Shown: one piece after another, positions 37,711-50,479 of the stretch | How the letters are laid out: every line of letters begins with the position of its first letter | Numbering within the stretch: position 1 is the stretch's first letter | DNA from: Phocoena phocoena | Taxonomy: Eukaryota; Chordata; Mammalia; Artiodactyla; Phocoenidae | DNA: 64,000 nucleotides | NCBI RefSeq assembly: GCF_963924675.1 | Contig: NC_089227.1 | Span: 47,920,080-47,984,079, forward strand | Direction: 5' to 3' | The notes under the pieces: generated by a model | The model's database searches: none | Told to the model about the DNA's origin: nothing | The model's input: only the letters and a program-made list of their open reading frames with translations | Translations under genes and position numbers: made by a program

Positions 37711-38183
37711 TGTAAAGAAAACTCCAGGCTCAAAGTGGATCAACGGTAAGTTTAATAAACATTTAAGAGTAAAATAATCCTAATTCTATACATCTCTCAG
37801 AAAACAGAGGAGGAAACTTTCTTCAACTCATTTCATGAGGCTGTTACAAGAAAAGGAAACTATGGAACAGTATCCTTCATAAACATAGCCACAAATGTCC
37901 TTAACAAATATTGAGCCCTCTTTTGGTTGGATGAGGTTATTTAAGTAGATTTGGACAGTGATTATGAGAATATATGTATCTCACTTCTCTGTTGAAGCAT
38001 TTATTGCTGATATGAAACTCTCCAAAACTATTTTGTTCCCTCTGCTACTCTCCAGAAGCAACTTTTGAGATAGTAGTTGTTGGAGGACAGAGGAAATAAA
38101 AAGTACCCACTGAACTGAGAAAGGTATCTTGAGAACAGAAAGACAAGGCAGGCAGCTCCATGTAATCAATGCATCAGTTTGTT
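37711..38183. other. Intergenic, nothing recognised
   Basis: Unique-looking sequence without a supported feature. Confidence 0.5.
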
Positions 38184-38699
38184 TTTTTTTTAACAACTTT
38201 ATTGGAGTATAATTGCTTTACAATGGTGTGTTAGTTTCTGCTGTATAACAAAGTGAATCAGCTATACACATACATATATGCCCATGTCCCCTCCCTCTTG
38301 CATCTTCCTCCCACCCTTCCTATCCCACCCCTCTAGGTGGTCACAAAGCACCGAGCTGATCTCCCTGTGCTATGCGGCTGCTTCCCACTAGCTATCTGTT
38401 TTACATTTGGTAGTGTATATATGTCAGTGCTACTTTCTCACTTCATCCCAGCTTACCCTTCCCCCTACCCATGTCCTCAAGTCCATTCTCTACGTCTGTG
38501 TCTTTATTCCTGTCCTGCCCCTAGGTTCATCAGAACCTTTTTATTTTTTTAGATTCCTTGTATATGTGTTAGCATATGGTATTTGTTTTTCTCTTTCTGA
38601 CTTACTTTACTCTGTATGATAGACATCTACCTCGCTACAAATAACTCAATTTCATTTCTTTTTATGGCTGAGTACTATTCCATTGTATATATGTGCCAC
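38184..38699 (-). mobile_element. L1 3' end
   Basis: Poly-T is followed by ACAACTTTATTGGAGTATAA, ATGCGGCTGCTTCCCACTAG and CTGAGTACTATTCCATTGTA, the same L1 3' family as at 62863-64000. It ends abruptly at 38699, where a different L1 in opposite orientation begins. Confidence 0.9.
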
Positions 38700-38975
38700 A
38701 AACTAGTGGTTACCAGTGAGGAAAGGGAAGGTGGGGGCAAGATAGGGGTAGGAGATTGAGAGGTACAAACTACTATGTTTAACATAAGCTACAAGGATAT
38801 ATTGTACAACACAGGGAATATAGCCAAGATTTTATAATAACTATAAATTGATCATAACCTTTAAAAATTGTGAATTACTATGTTGTACACCTGAAATTTG
38901 CATAATGTACATCAAATATACCTCAATTAAAAATAAATAAAAGCAATTGGAAAGAAAAAAAAAGAAAAGAAAACA
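38700..38975 (+). mobile_element. L1 3' UTR fragment, opposite orientation
   Basis: AACTAGTGGTTACCAGTGAG, TTGTACACCTGAAATTTGC and CCTCAATTAAAAATAAATAA with an A-rich end are a plus-strand L1 3' terminus. It is not the inverted part of its left neighbour, because both carry a 3' tail. Confidence 0.8.
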
Positions 38976-39276
38976 CTTAGAAGGGAGCAAAAGAGATGAG
39001 TTTAAGTTTTTAGTTGATTCTGGGAGACTATACAATCCATTTTACATCCTTATTATTTCTTTCAGTGATATCTCCTATTCTTATTGCTCTGTGTAACCAA
39101 TGCCCAAAGGTCCAGTTTTGCTTTATTATTCTTACTTTCATTTCTGCCTTGGTATTTTCTACATATTTCCTGCTATATCTACCTAGATATCTTCCAAATC
39201 AATTACCCAATAAGGGACATTATTCCTAAATTTGAGAATTGAAGAAAGATTTATGGGTCTTACAGCCTCCTAGTTA

Positions 39277-39924
39277 CACTCAGTCCTCATTATTCATGGA
39301 TTCCATATTTGCAAATTTGCCTACTCACTAAAATTTATTGGTGACCCCCAAATCAATATTTGCATCACTTCTGTGGTCATTCATGGACATGCGTAGAGTG
39401 GTGAAAATTTTGAGTTGTCTGACATGAATTGTCCCAGATGAGGTCAAACAAGGTGTTGCTGTGCCCTCTTCTTTCAGCTCTTGTTTCTGTGGTCTATTTA
39501 ATGCCACATCTTATGCTCTTATGTGTGTGTGTACGGGTGGGGAGGGGGCTTGGTGATTTTGCTGTTCTGAATGGCCCCTAAGCATAGTGCTGAAGTGTGG
39601 TCTACTGTTCCTAAGCAGAAGAAGGTTGTGATGTGCCTTATGAAGAATGTATATATTCTAGATAAGCTTTGTTCAGGCATGAGTTACAGTGTTGTTGGCT
39701 GCAAGTTCAATGTTAATGAATCAACAGCATATATTAAATAAGGTGTCTTTAAGCAGCAATCTGCATAAAACAAGGTTATATATTGATCAGCTGACAAAAA
39801 TATGACCAGATGTTAGCAGGAACTTAATCTTGTATTTCTCCTAGGAGCAATGGTTCAGTGTCTGCTAATGCAATGCTCATGAGGATTTTTTTAGAACATT
39901 ACCATGAATAAAGAGAAACAACTG
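39277..39924 (+). mobile_element. Tigger-like DNA transposon, internally deleted
   Basis: Left end CACTCAGTCCTCATTATTC and right end (reverse complement CAGTTGTTTCTCTTTATTC) are imperfect inverted repeats, with TA on both sides (39275-39276 and 39925-39926). At 648 bp it is a non-autonomous derivative that keeps the start of the transposase gene. Confidence 0.8.
39571..39741 (+). pseudogene. N-terminus of a Tigger-family transposase, 56 codons
   Basis: An uninterrupted frame starts MAPKHSAEVWSTVPKQKK and holds DKLCSGMSYSVVG and FNVNEST, the CENP-B/pogo-type helix-turn-helix that binds transposon ends. It stops at TAA 39739-39741, where the element has been deleted or decayed. No catalytic DDE domain follows. 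Expression is unknown. Confidence 0.65.
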
Positions 39925-41396
39925 TATTTCCTTCTGAGAATCCCCTTGTGTCTCACACAAAACATGCTCAAAAAAGCTCATATACTTCTCAACAAATAAA
40001 AATACTCCTCATTTTTTACATGTCACTTGTAATATATACTCAAAAATGTTCAAAAGTTCACTAATTTTAAAGGCAGAGTTAAATGATTTTTTAATATACG
40101 CATACACTTGAGAAACTACCAACTATAGCAAGAGATAAAGTTTCCTCATATCCCTTCTCAGTCAGTATCCCCAACCTGAGGTAAGCATTCTTCTAACATC
40201 TATTACCATCTATTTCATCTGTTTTTTGAATTGCATGTAAATGGAATCATACTGTATGTACACTTTTGTGTCCAGCATATTTTTTATCAACCTAAAGTCT
40301 ATGTTAGCAGTTGTATTTATTAGTAATGCATTCATTATGTATTACTGTGTAGTATTCCATTGTATGAATTAATCAAAATATATGTATCCATTCCCCAGTT
40401 GATAGACATTTGGGTTACTTCTAGTTTGAGGCTATGATGAACAAAATCACTTTGAACATTCTTGTGCATATATTTTGATGGATGTATGGACTTATTTTTC
40501 ATAAATAGATACCTAGGACTGGAACAGTTGTATGTTCCTCCATCATAAGACAGATGTAGGTTTAGCTTTACTAGACATTGATAGTTTTCTTAGATGGTTA
40601 AATAGTTTTCCTTCCATCAGCAACGTATGAGACTTCCAGTTACTCCACGTTCACCAACATTTGCTCTACAGATTTTTTAAAAAATATTTTAACCATTACA
40701 ATGAATATGAGATATTCTCTCACTGTGGTTTTAATTTGCATTTCCCTGAAGACTAATAATAATATTGGTCACTTAATATTTATTAGTTTAATTAATTTAC
40801 TGGGTTTGTGTTCTGTTTAAGAAATATTGCTTATTCCAATGTCATGAAAGTATTCTGTGTTATATTCCGGAAGCATTACTGTTTTATCTTTTAAATTTAG
40901 GGCTTTCCAATATGGATATCCAATTGGTCCAGCACCATTTACAGGAGAGACAGTCTTTTCACTTTTGAAATTTAAATGAAATGAATCTATTTGTCTTAAA
41001 TCAGTTGCTCGTGTATGTATGGTGTGTTTCCGTACACTTTTCTATTCCATTTGATTCTTTGTGTATCCCTTTCGTTAATACAACATTTCTTAATTGTTAC
41101 AATTTTCTAGTGACTCTTAAAATCTATTACTGTATGCCTTACATCTTTGTTGTTTTCAAAATTTTCTTGAGTATTCTAGATCTTTATGGGTTCCCATGTA
41201 TTTTAAAATCAGCTTTTCAATTTCCTGTGGAAATTTTCTTCTGAAATATTTATTGGAATTATGTTGAATTGAGTTCAATTGAATTGAATACTTAGATAAT
41301 TTTGCTAATAACTAAGGTCTTAAAAATATTGTCTATGGATATTCAGATATCTAAAAATTTTTATTTGCGTAGTATTGACAAGGCTATGGAGAACTT

Positions 41397-41464
41397 TTTT
41401 CTTTCTTTGTTTTCCTTTTCTTTCCTTTTTCTTTCTTTCTTTCTTTCTTTTTTTTTTTTTTTTT
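41397..41464 (+). repeat. (CTTT)n / poly-T tract
   Basis: Imperfect CTTT units run into an uninterrupted T-stretch within the old L1. Confidence 0.9.
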
Positions 41465-42702
41465 GCGTAGTTAGGGCTTTCTGAGGCAAAGAAAACTGAA
41501 ACCTGGCTAAAATATAAGCCTTAGAAATGAAATGATAACCAAACAGATAGTGAGAACTTAAGAGATTTACTTTCACAGAGGTATGTTTTTATTTCAAGGG
41601 GATGCGTCCTGGAGCCAGGGAGATTAAATCTTGATTATAAACTCAAAGATGCTTGTCTTATCTTCCCCTAAAGACATTTATTTACATTCTAAAATGTAAT
41701 AGCCCAGAATCATTCCTTTTCTCCTCTCAAGGACTGTTTACAATAGGGAACTATGTCTTCTCTACTCTCTCAGAAGGGAAAGCTATCCCTCTCCTATTTA
41801 AACTTCCGTGTTCGTATTTTTATGGTTCTTTAGCCTACAGGACAGACTTCAGTACTGGTAGGGTGACATCTAATCTGTTACTTTTCCAGAAGAGAAAAGA
41901 ATTGGGGCAAATGGGAATTGATATGGTTAGTGCTATAAGTATATAATCTATTCCTGCCCTAGAAAGCTCATGCTTATTTTCAGACAATGCAAATAAATAT
42001 AGATACTAAAAACTTGTCAGTATTTCATACTTTTTAGTGAAGAAGCTTTTCATATCTTCAATAGGTTATATCTGAGTAGTTGGTGTTTTAAAAATTCTAA
42101 TATAAGTGATATCTGCAAATTTCTTTTTTCCACTAATTTGTTGCTATTATATAGAAATCCAAAAGTTTGTTAGTAGCATATAGATATCCAGTTGATTTTT
42201 GTAGATTTGTATATATTTTGTATATTAATTGTATCCATCAGCCTTGCTAAATTCACTTATTCATTTAACAGTTTCTTGTAGAGTATTTGTTTTAATCTTT
42301 TTTCTCCCCTTGCCCGTGTCTTTTTTTGGGGGGGGTGGTTCTTGCAGTAGTGACTAATACCTCCATCACAATATTGAATAGAATTGTGCTTATATTCAGT
42401 TTGTCTCGTTCTGGATTTTGGGGAAAAAGTATTCTCTGTATCTCCATTTAGTATAATGATAGAGATGGGTTTTTCTAGATACCCTTTTTCAGATTAAGGA
42501 AGTTCTGTTCCTACCTTCCTGAGAGGGATAATTATGACATGAATGGAAGTTTAATTTTTTTTAAGTTGTTTTTTCCATCTATTGAAATGCTGATGTGATT
42601 TTTAAAATTTATTTCGGTAATGTGACAAATTATATTATTTACTTTTCAAATGTTAAACTAATGTTGCATTCCTGAAATAAAAATCAGTTGTAATGTAAAA
42701 CA

Positions 42703-42706
42703 ACTA

Positions 42707-42742
<36 letters not shown>
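42703..42742 (+). repeat. (TA)n microsatellite
   Basis: TATATATGTGTGTATATATA and onward, almost pure TA. Confidence 0.93.
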
Positions 42743-43125
42743 GTGGTTATATATAATTCATATATATTCATACATATTCACTGCTAGACTTATTTGGTAA
42801 TATTTTGCTCAGCATTTCAAAATTCATGTTCATGAGAGATATTGCCTATAGTGTTACTTTCTTGTGATGCCCTTGTAAGAATTTGGTAATTTGCTATCAG
42901 AATTATGCTAGATTCATAGAAGAGATTGTGAAGTCTTTCATTTTTCTCCATTGTGTCAAAGAATGGGCATAAGATTCATAGTATTTTTTCCTTAAATGTT
43001 TGGAATAATTTGCCTTTGAAATAATTTGCCTTTGAAATAATCTTGGCCTGGAGTTTTCACTGGGGGAAGGTTTCAGTTACATTAATAGGAAAACTAAGAT
43101 TACTCAGATTTTCTATTTCCTTTTT

Positions 43126-43420
43126 TTAAAATTTATTTATTTTATTTATTTATTTTTGGCTGTGTTGGGTCTTCGTTGCTGTGTGTGGGTTTTCTCTAGT
43201 TGCAACGAACCGGGGCTACTCTTTGTTGCAGTAAGCGAGCTTCTCATTGCAGTGGCCTCTCCTGTCGCGGAGCACGAGCTCTAGGTGCGCAGGCTCAGTA
43301 GTTGTGGTGCACGGGCTTAGTTGCTCCATGGCATGTGGGATCTTCCTGGACCGGGGCTCGAACCCGTGTCCCTGGCATTGGCAGGTGGATTTTTAACCAC
43401 TGCGCCACCAGGGAAGCCCC
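43126..43420 (-). mobile_element. CHR-type SINE, long form, in old L1
   Basis: TTATTTATTTATTTTTGGCTG tail side on the left, head CACCAGGGAAGCCC on the right. Duplication TCTATTTCCTTTT at 43112-43124 and 43421-43433. Confidence 0.94.
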
Positions 43421-45628
43421 TCTATTTCCTTTTATATTAGTTTTTTAAAGTTACATTTTAAAGGAATTTTTTTCATTTTATCTAATATGCTAAATTTACA
43501 ATATCCTCTGATTTTAAAAAATGCATATAAAATATCTCCCTCCCTTTCAGTAGTGATATCACCCTTTCCATTCTTGATAGTGTAATTTGTGTTTTCTCAT
43601 TTTTTAATAATTTCAGGATCAGTCTTCCAAGGGCTTATCGATTTTTAAAATATTTTCAAAAAACTAACTTTAAGTTCTATTGATTATCCCTATTGTATGT
43701 CTGCTTTCTATTTAATTTTCTTATATTCTTTTATTACCTTTTAATATCTTTTGGTTTAATTTATTCTTCTCTTTCTACCTTCCTGAGATGCAAACTTCAT
43801 TTTTCATTTTTTTAATATATGAATTTAAAGCAAGCAGTTTCTCTCTATGCCCTTAACTGTATTCTTCAAATATTTTCATATGTCATTATATTTAGTTCAA
43901 AATATTTTCTAATTTTCATTGTGATTTTCTTCTTACCTATTGAAATGTTTAGAAAGGTGTTAATACATACATTAGGGGATTTTCTGTTCCTATTTCTGCT
44001 GTCAATTTCAAATATGTTACTCCAAAATTTCAATCCTTTGTAATTTTTTGGAGACATACTTTATGGTCCAGTATGTGGTCTATTTTTGGTAAAGTTTCTT
44101 ATGCACTTAAAAAGAATGTATTCTGCAATTGTAGTATGTGGTAATCCAAACATGTCATTTAGGTCAAATTGGTTAATAGTATTGTTCAGATTTTTCATAT
44201 CCTTATGATGTTTTTGTCTGCTTGTTCTAACAATTGCTAAGAGAATTGTCTTAAGTATCTTCTACTCTGATTAAGGATTAGTCTATTTGTCCACTTTGGT
44301 TTTGTCAATTTTTATTTTATATATCTTGTTACCATAATTAGATGGAAATAAAATTAGTATTTTTGTGTTTAGTGAATTGACTTTTATCATCAGATGTCCA
44401 CCTTTAATGCTAGTAATACTACTTGTGTCAAAGTTTACTTTGTCCTATATAACGTAGCCACATCAGCTTTCTCCTGGTTAACATTTCCATGGTACCTATT
44501 TTTTCATTCTTTTTCTTTCTTTCTATCAATTTTCATATTTTTAAGTGTGTCTATTGTGAATAGAATATATTGAGCCATTTAAAAAATCTGCCTCACTGTC
44601 TTCTCTTAATTTTAGTATTTCATCACTATTGCATTCAGTATAATTACTGGTATAGTTGGATTTAAGTCTGTCATCTTGCTATTTGTTTTCAGTTTTTGTT
44701 CCATTTATTTTTGCTCTAATTTGTTTCTTTTCGGTTTTGTTGTATTAAACAAGTATTTTAAAAATGATTCCATTTTATCTCTTCTAACATTTTAGATATA
44801 CCCTTTGTGTTAATATTTAAGTGGTTATGTTGCCCGTTATAGGTCATCCTTGAACTTATTTCAGATTGTCATATTAGTAATTTTACCATTTTATGAATAA
44901 TTCAGAAACCTTTCAATAGTTTAACTATATTTAACAATCTTCTGCCCTCATGTGATTACAAACATATATTTCACTTCTGTATTTGTTATAAATTCTAGAA
45001 GACGTTGATGTTATTCATGATTTAAACAGATAATATTCTTTTGTATTCACCCACATACTTACCTTTTCAGATACTTTTCATCCCTTTCTGACGTTCTGTG
45101 CTTCCATCAGTTTATTTCAGCCTGAATAATTTATTTTAGCATTTCTTGTACTGTGGTGTGTTGACAAGTATGTCAGCTTTTGTTGTCAATAAGCACGTTT
45201 ATTTCACTTTTATTTTGAATGGTATTTTTGCTGAATATAAAATTGTAAATTATTAGGTTTTTTTTCTTTCAGCACTTCAGAGTTGTCCGTTATCTTCTTC
45301 CAATGTTTCTTTTGCAAAGTTATCTGTCGGCTTTATTTCTATTACTGCAATGCAAAGGGTCTTTTTCTCTGGCTGATTTTATGAGATTCTCCTCATTTTT
45401 GTTTTCAGCAGTTTCACTATAATGTGTGGTTTCCTTTTTTTATCCTGCTTGGAGTTTCCTGAGGTTCTTGTATCTGGTGTTTATATATTTCATTAGTTTA
45501 TGAAAATTCCTGGATATCACTTCCAATATTGTTTCTGCCTCATTTTCCCTCTCCCTCTCTTTTCCATCTGGGTCCTCATTTACTTATAATAAACTATTTG
45601 AGTCCTTTTTCACTTGGTTATTTATTTT

Positions 45629-46240
45629 TCAGATATTTCATTGTTAGTGTATAGAAACACAACTGATTTCTGTATGTTGATTTTGTATCCTACAACTTTA
45701 CTGAATTCATTAATTAGTTCTAACAGTTTTTTGATTGTCTTTAGGATTTTCTATATATAAAATCCAATCATCTGCAAATAAAGAAAAATTTCCGTTTTCC
45801 CTTCTGATTTGGATAATTTTTATTCTTTTATCTTATCTGATTTCTCAAGCTAAGACTTCTAGTACTTTGTTGAATAAGGATGGTGAGAGTGGGTACCCTT
45901 GTCTTATTCCTGATCTCAGAGGAAAAGCTTTCAAAATTTCACCATTGAGTATGAAGTGTGTGGCTTTTCCCATAGGGCTTTTATTATGTTGAGGTATGTT
46001 CCTTCCATACTCAATTTGTTGAGGGTTTTATCATGAAAGGATGCTGCATTTTGTCAAATGCTTTTTCTGCATCTGTTGAGATGGTCATGTGATTTTTATC
46101 TTTCTTTCTTTTAATGTGGATATCACGTTTAATGTGGTTTATGTATGTCAAACCATCCTTTCATCCCAAGCATAAATCCCACTTGATCATGATGTATGAT
46201 CCTTTTAATGTGCTGTTGAATTCAACTTGCTAATATTTTT
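45629..46240 (-). mobile_element. L1, inverted 5' part
   Basis: Minus-strand ORF2 reverse-transcriptase region (GTGTATAGAAACACAACTGA; reading frame antisense to 45735-45992). It joins directly to the plus-strand L1 segment at about 46240. Confidence 0.8.
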
Positions 46241-47126
46241 TTTTCAAAGGAGACACAGCTGGCCAACAGATACATAAAATGGTGTTCAATATCACTAATC
46301 ATCACGGAAATGCAAATCAAAACCACAATGAGATATTACCTCACACTTGTTAGAATGACTATCATCAAAAAGACAAGAGATAACAAGTGTTGGCAAAGAT
46401 GTGGAGAAAAGAGAATACTTGTGCACTGTTGGTAGGAATGTAAATTGGTACAGCCACTATGGAAAACAGAATGGAGATTCCTTAAAAACATTAAAAGTAG
46501 GATTACCACATGATTCAGCAACCCTTCTGGGTATATATTGAAGGGAAATGAAAATAGGATATTGAAAAGATATCTGCGCTCCCGTGTTCATTGCGGCATT
46601 ACTCACAACAGTCAAGATAAGGAAACAACTTGTCTGTCAATGGATGAATGGATATAGACATATATAATGGAATATTATTCAGCCATGAGAAAGAAGGAAA
46701 TCCTGCCTTTTGAGTCAAGATGGATGGACCTTGAGGGCATTGTGCTAAGTGAGCTAAGTCAGAGAAAGACAAATACTATATGACTTATCTGTGTAGAATG
46801 GTGTTTAACAGGGACAGAGGAATTAGGGAGATAATGGTCAAAGGGTACAAACTTCCAGGTAGAAGATGAATAAGTTTGGGAGATCTACTGTACAAAATTG
46901 TGATTATAGTCAACATTATTTTTATTCCTCGAAGTTGCTAAGAGACTAGATCTTAAATGTTCTCACAACAAAAGAGAAATGGTAATTATGTGATGGTAAT
47001 TATGCCACTGGCTAATGCTACAGTGGCAATCATATTGCCATATATAACTTATTAAATCAACACATTGTACACCTTAAACTTACACAACGTTATGTTAATT
47101 ATATCTCAATAAAGCTGGGAAAAAAT
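46241..47126 (+). mobile_element. L1, 3' part with tail
   Basis: Plus-strand ORF2 C-terminal region (AATGAGATATTACCTCACAC; TGGAATATTATTCAGCCATG) continues through the 3' UTR to CTCAATAAAGCTGGGAAAAA. The ORF2 order suggests this and the segment before are one insertion with a 5' inversion. Confidence 0.85.
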
Positions 47127-47826
47127 CGGATGTTCATCTTTAGGATTTTAGAATCTAGTCAAAGTTACAGAACCCACACATTAATAAGTGTTGGGCATAC
47201 TTACAAAGTGACAACTAAATGGGTGCTAACTGGTGGAAAATGTTAAAGCAAGTGAGAGATTGGTTAAACTGAGCAGAGCTCAATCCAGGAGATTTGGACC
47301 AGATAACTAGGTAGAGGAAGTCCTTGTAGTGGCAGCAGGAGTGAAGAAGTTATTTCAAATTGGAAGAAGAGCTTGAACTGAGAGAGAAAATAGGAGGTAG
47401 ATATAGTCTCATGTTGTGATTTAGAGGAACAAGCAGACATAGAAAGGTCATGCTGTTCTCCTGGGAAGCTATAGTCTCTGCACTCAACACTTATAAGTGC
47501 TCTCCATTTCTTGAACAGCATGTCTTGGTCCTGGTTTGAAAAAAAAAATCATTACTATTATTCCTGCAAATTTAATTGCTGTTGTCAACTTCTACCTACC
47601 CACCTCACATTCTGTTGCTAATCAGTTTTACTTCAAGCTTTGCTTATGTGTTTTCTCTTTCAATTTAGTTATGGATGCTCTGCTTGCAGCCGCCTTAATT
47701 CTGTACAACATACAAACACCATTTAGCAATATTCCCCTCATTTGGTCTCACACATGTCCTGGCCAGCTGACTTCTGGTGCTGTGAATTCAGCTTTTCAGT
47801 GTGAGCAGACTGGCTGCGTTTCAAGA
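47127..47826. other. Intergenic, nothing recognised
   Basis: Unique-looking; the open frame at 47536-47856 has no known similarity and runs into the next SINE tail. Confidence 0.45.
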
Positions 47827-47842
47827 CCCCAATGTAGTTCTT

Positions 47843-48236
47843 TTTTTTTTTTTTAATTTTAATTAATTTATTTATTTTTGGCTGCTGTTGGGTCTTTGTT
47901 GCTGTGCGCGGGCTTTCTCTAGTTGCGACAAGCGGGGGCTACTCTTCATTGCGGTGTGCAGGCTTCTCATTGTGGTGACTTCTCTTGTTGCGGAGCACAG
48001 GCTGTAGGCATGCCGGCTCAGTAGTTGTGGCTCGCAGGCTCTAGAGTGCAGGCTCAGTAGTTGTGGCACACGGGCTCAGTAGTTGTGGCTCGTGGGCTCT
48101 AGAGCGCAGGCTCGGTAGTTGCGGCGCACGGGCTTAGTTGCTCCGCAGCATGTGGGATCTTCCCAGACCAGGGCTGGAACCCGTGTCCCCTGCATTGGCA
48201 GACAGATTCTTAACCACTTAGCCACCAGGGAAGCCC
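47843..48236 (-). mobile_element. CHR-type SINE, long form with internal duplication
   Basis: T-rich tail on the left and head CACCAGGGAAGCCC on the right. Duplication CCAATGTAGTTCTT at 47829-47842 and 48237-48250. It is about 394 bp because a 58-bp unit is repeated at 48021-48078 and 48079-48136. Confidence 0.95.
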
Positions 48237-48250
48237 CCAATGTAGTTCTT

Positions 48251-48974
48251 GACAATGAAGATGAAGGACTTTGGGTGGGCTTCAGTCTAGGAGAAGACCA
48301 CTTCAGCTGCATGGTTCTGCACTGACTCTACCTTTAGGACTCTGTGATGTAATGAATTTGTCTCTGTGTAACTTACTTGGCTGGGCTGGACTGGGTCTTC
48401 TTAACTTCATCTATTCGTAACTTGGCCTTATACCAACAGTGCAGCCACCAGCCAGCACCTCACAAGTTCTTCATAGAATAATCAGGAGAAATTGGTCTTA
48501 CACAATTGTTTTATTTTTATTCTTAGTTATTGTGATTCATATGGTTTGAAAGCTGAGTGCTGGAAGCAAATCTAAGTCTATTTGTCTATTTTTGAATTTG
48601 TTTATGGGTTTTATATAAAACAAATTTTGAAATGTAAAGGTAAGCGCAACTGTAGGTGTTATTGGATACATTTTAGTCACGCTAATAAAAGCATGTGTAC
48701 TAACACATTATGCAAATTAACAAATTTATTTAGCACAATAATTCTGAAGCACTGAGGCATTTTTTTTAAAAGCACAGCCCTTGCTAACAAAGCCTCAGAA
48801 GTCATGTAGCATCTTTCCTGGCACATTCTATTCATGGACAAAGGCTCCCCAGGGTCAGGTGGAGGAATCATAGCCTCTTCTTCATGGGAGAAGTCAAAGA
48901 ATTAGTTTGTGTCAAAGAATTTTTGTAAATGTTTAAAAATCACCCTTTAAACAGACAGGTTGTTATAAAGGGTA
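48251..48974. other. Intergenic, nothing recognised
   Basis: No gene, RNA or named repeat supported. Confidence 0.45.
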
Positions 48975-49133
48975 GTTGAGGCGCACGGGCTTAGTTGCTC
49001 TGCGGCATGTGGGATCTTCCCGGACCAGGGCTCGAACCCGTGTCCGCTGCATTGGCAGGCAGATTCTTAACCACTGCACCACCAGGGAAGCCCAGCAGGT
49101 AGATTCTTAACCACTGTGCCATCGGGGAAGCCC
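48975..49133 (-). mobile_element. CHR-type SINE fragment with duplicated head
   Basis: Only the head-proximal half is present. The terminal 40 bp occur twice, at 49055-49094 and 49095-49133 (GCAGGCAGATTCTTAACC against GCAGGTAGATTCTTAACC). No target duplication is seen. Confidence 0.88.
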
Positions 49134-49179
49134 CACCATTACATTTTAAAACTGTAAATAGCAAAGCAATTAAGATTTA

Positions 49180-50445
49180 AATATTAATTTTGTGTCCAAC
49201 TACCTTACTGAACTGTCTTATAATTACTAATACCTTTTCAACATTGATGATAAAAACTGCATTCTATTTTGTATAGAATCTAGTATAATCATCTGTACTA
49301 GATGATTATATATAAATATGTTTCACTGTATTCAAATCTAACACCACATTTTTTCGTTCACAATGTCTTACCTGTAAGTTTGTTATTTCAAGTTATCTTT
49401 TATGTAACTGTACTATATTCTCAATAAACTATGTAGGCATAATTTATATGCAATAAAATACACAAATTTTAAGTGTACAGTTTAATGAGTTTTGACAAAT
49501 GTATACAACTGGGTAGACACCCCTATAATCAAGATGCAGAATGTTTCAATTACTCTAAAAGGATCCTTTGAGCTCTTTGAAGTCAAACTCTATCTTGAAC
49601 CCCAAAGCATCCACTGATCTATTTTTTGTCACTATAGATTAATTCTGTCTCTTCTAGAAATTAGTAAAATTGGAATCATACCGTGTGTGGTCTTTGGTAT
49701 CAGGTTTCTTTTGTTCAACATAATATTTCTTCAATTCATCCATGTTGTTGCATATATTGGTAGAACTGGTATTATTATTTTTTTAACTGCCAAGTAGTAT
49801 TCCAGTGTATGATTATATCACAGTTTACTCATTTTACTAGTCAGTGGACATTTGGGATGTTTCCAGATTTGGGCTTGTATTATAATTATTTATGTATTTT
49901 TTACAAGTATTATTCTTATATATGTCTTTTTTTGGACATGTGTATTCTTTTAGCTACATACCTAACAATAAAACTGCTGGGTCATGGGGTAGGTGTATTT
50001 TTAATAGTACTAGAAGTTGCCAAACACATTTACAAAATGGGTATACTATTATACACCCCCACCGGCAGTATATGAGTGTTCTGGTTGCTCCACATACTTG
50101 TCAACGTTTGGTAACATTAGTGCTTTCAACTTTAGCCTTTCTAATGGACATGTAGTAGTATCAAATTGTGGATTTAATTTACATGACTAAGGATGTTGAA
50201 CATCTTTTCATATACTTAATGGCCATTCAGATATCTTTTGTGAAATATCTACTTAAATCTTTTGCTTATTTTTTAAATTGGGTTATTTGTATTTTTAATC
50301 AATTAGCAGAAGTTATTTATATATTCTGTGTCACATATATGTGTTATAAATATTTTCTTGTCTGTGCCTTTCCTTTTTTCATGTACTTAAGAAAAGTTTG
50401 GGGAGACACTTCTTCATAGGTTTCTCATGTTTCTTCATTTATTGT
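49180..50445 (-). mobile_element. Old L1 fragments
   Basis: A short ORF2 piece (about 49180-49300) is followed by L1 3' UTR and the ORF2 end on the minus strand (CAATAAAATACACAAATTTT; CCAAGTAGTATTCCAGTGTA; GATGTTGAACATCTTTTCAT). Highly diverged. Confidence 0.75.
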
Positions 50446-50479
50446 GAGCAAGTTACTACCTGAACTTTTTTCTGGACTA

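Larger units (their letters stand above)
40060..45628 (-). mobile_element. Old L1, nearly full length
   Basis: L1 landmarks appear in the right order on the minus strand: 3' UTR and ORF2 end at 40060-40950, middle and reverse-transcriptase region around 41200-43100, endonuclease region at 43450-44900, and ORF1/5' part at 45240-45620. Frames are destroyed throughout. It has been interrupted by the SINE at 43126 and by CTTT and TA repeats. Confidence 0.75.
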
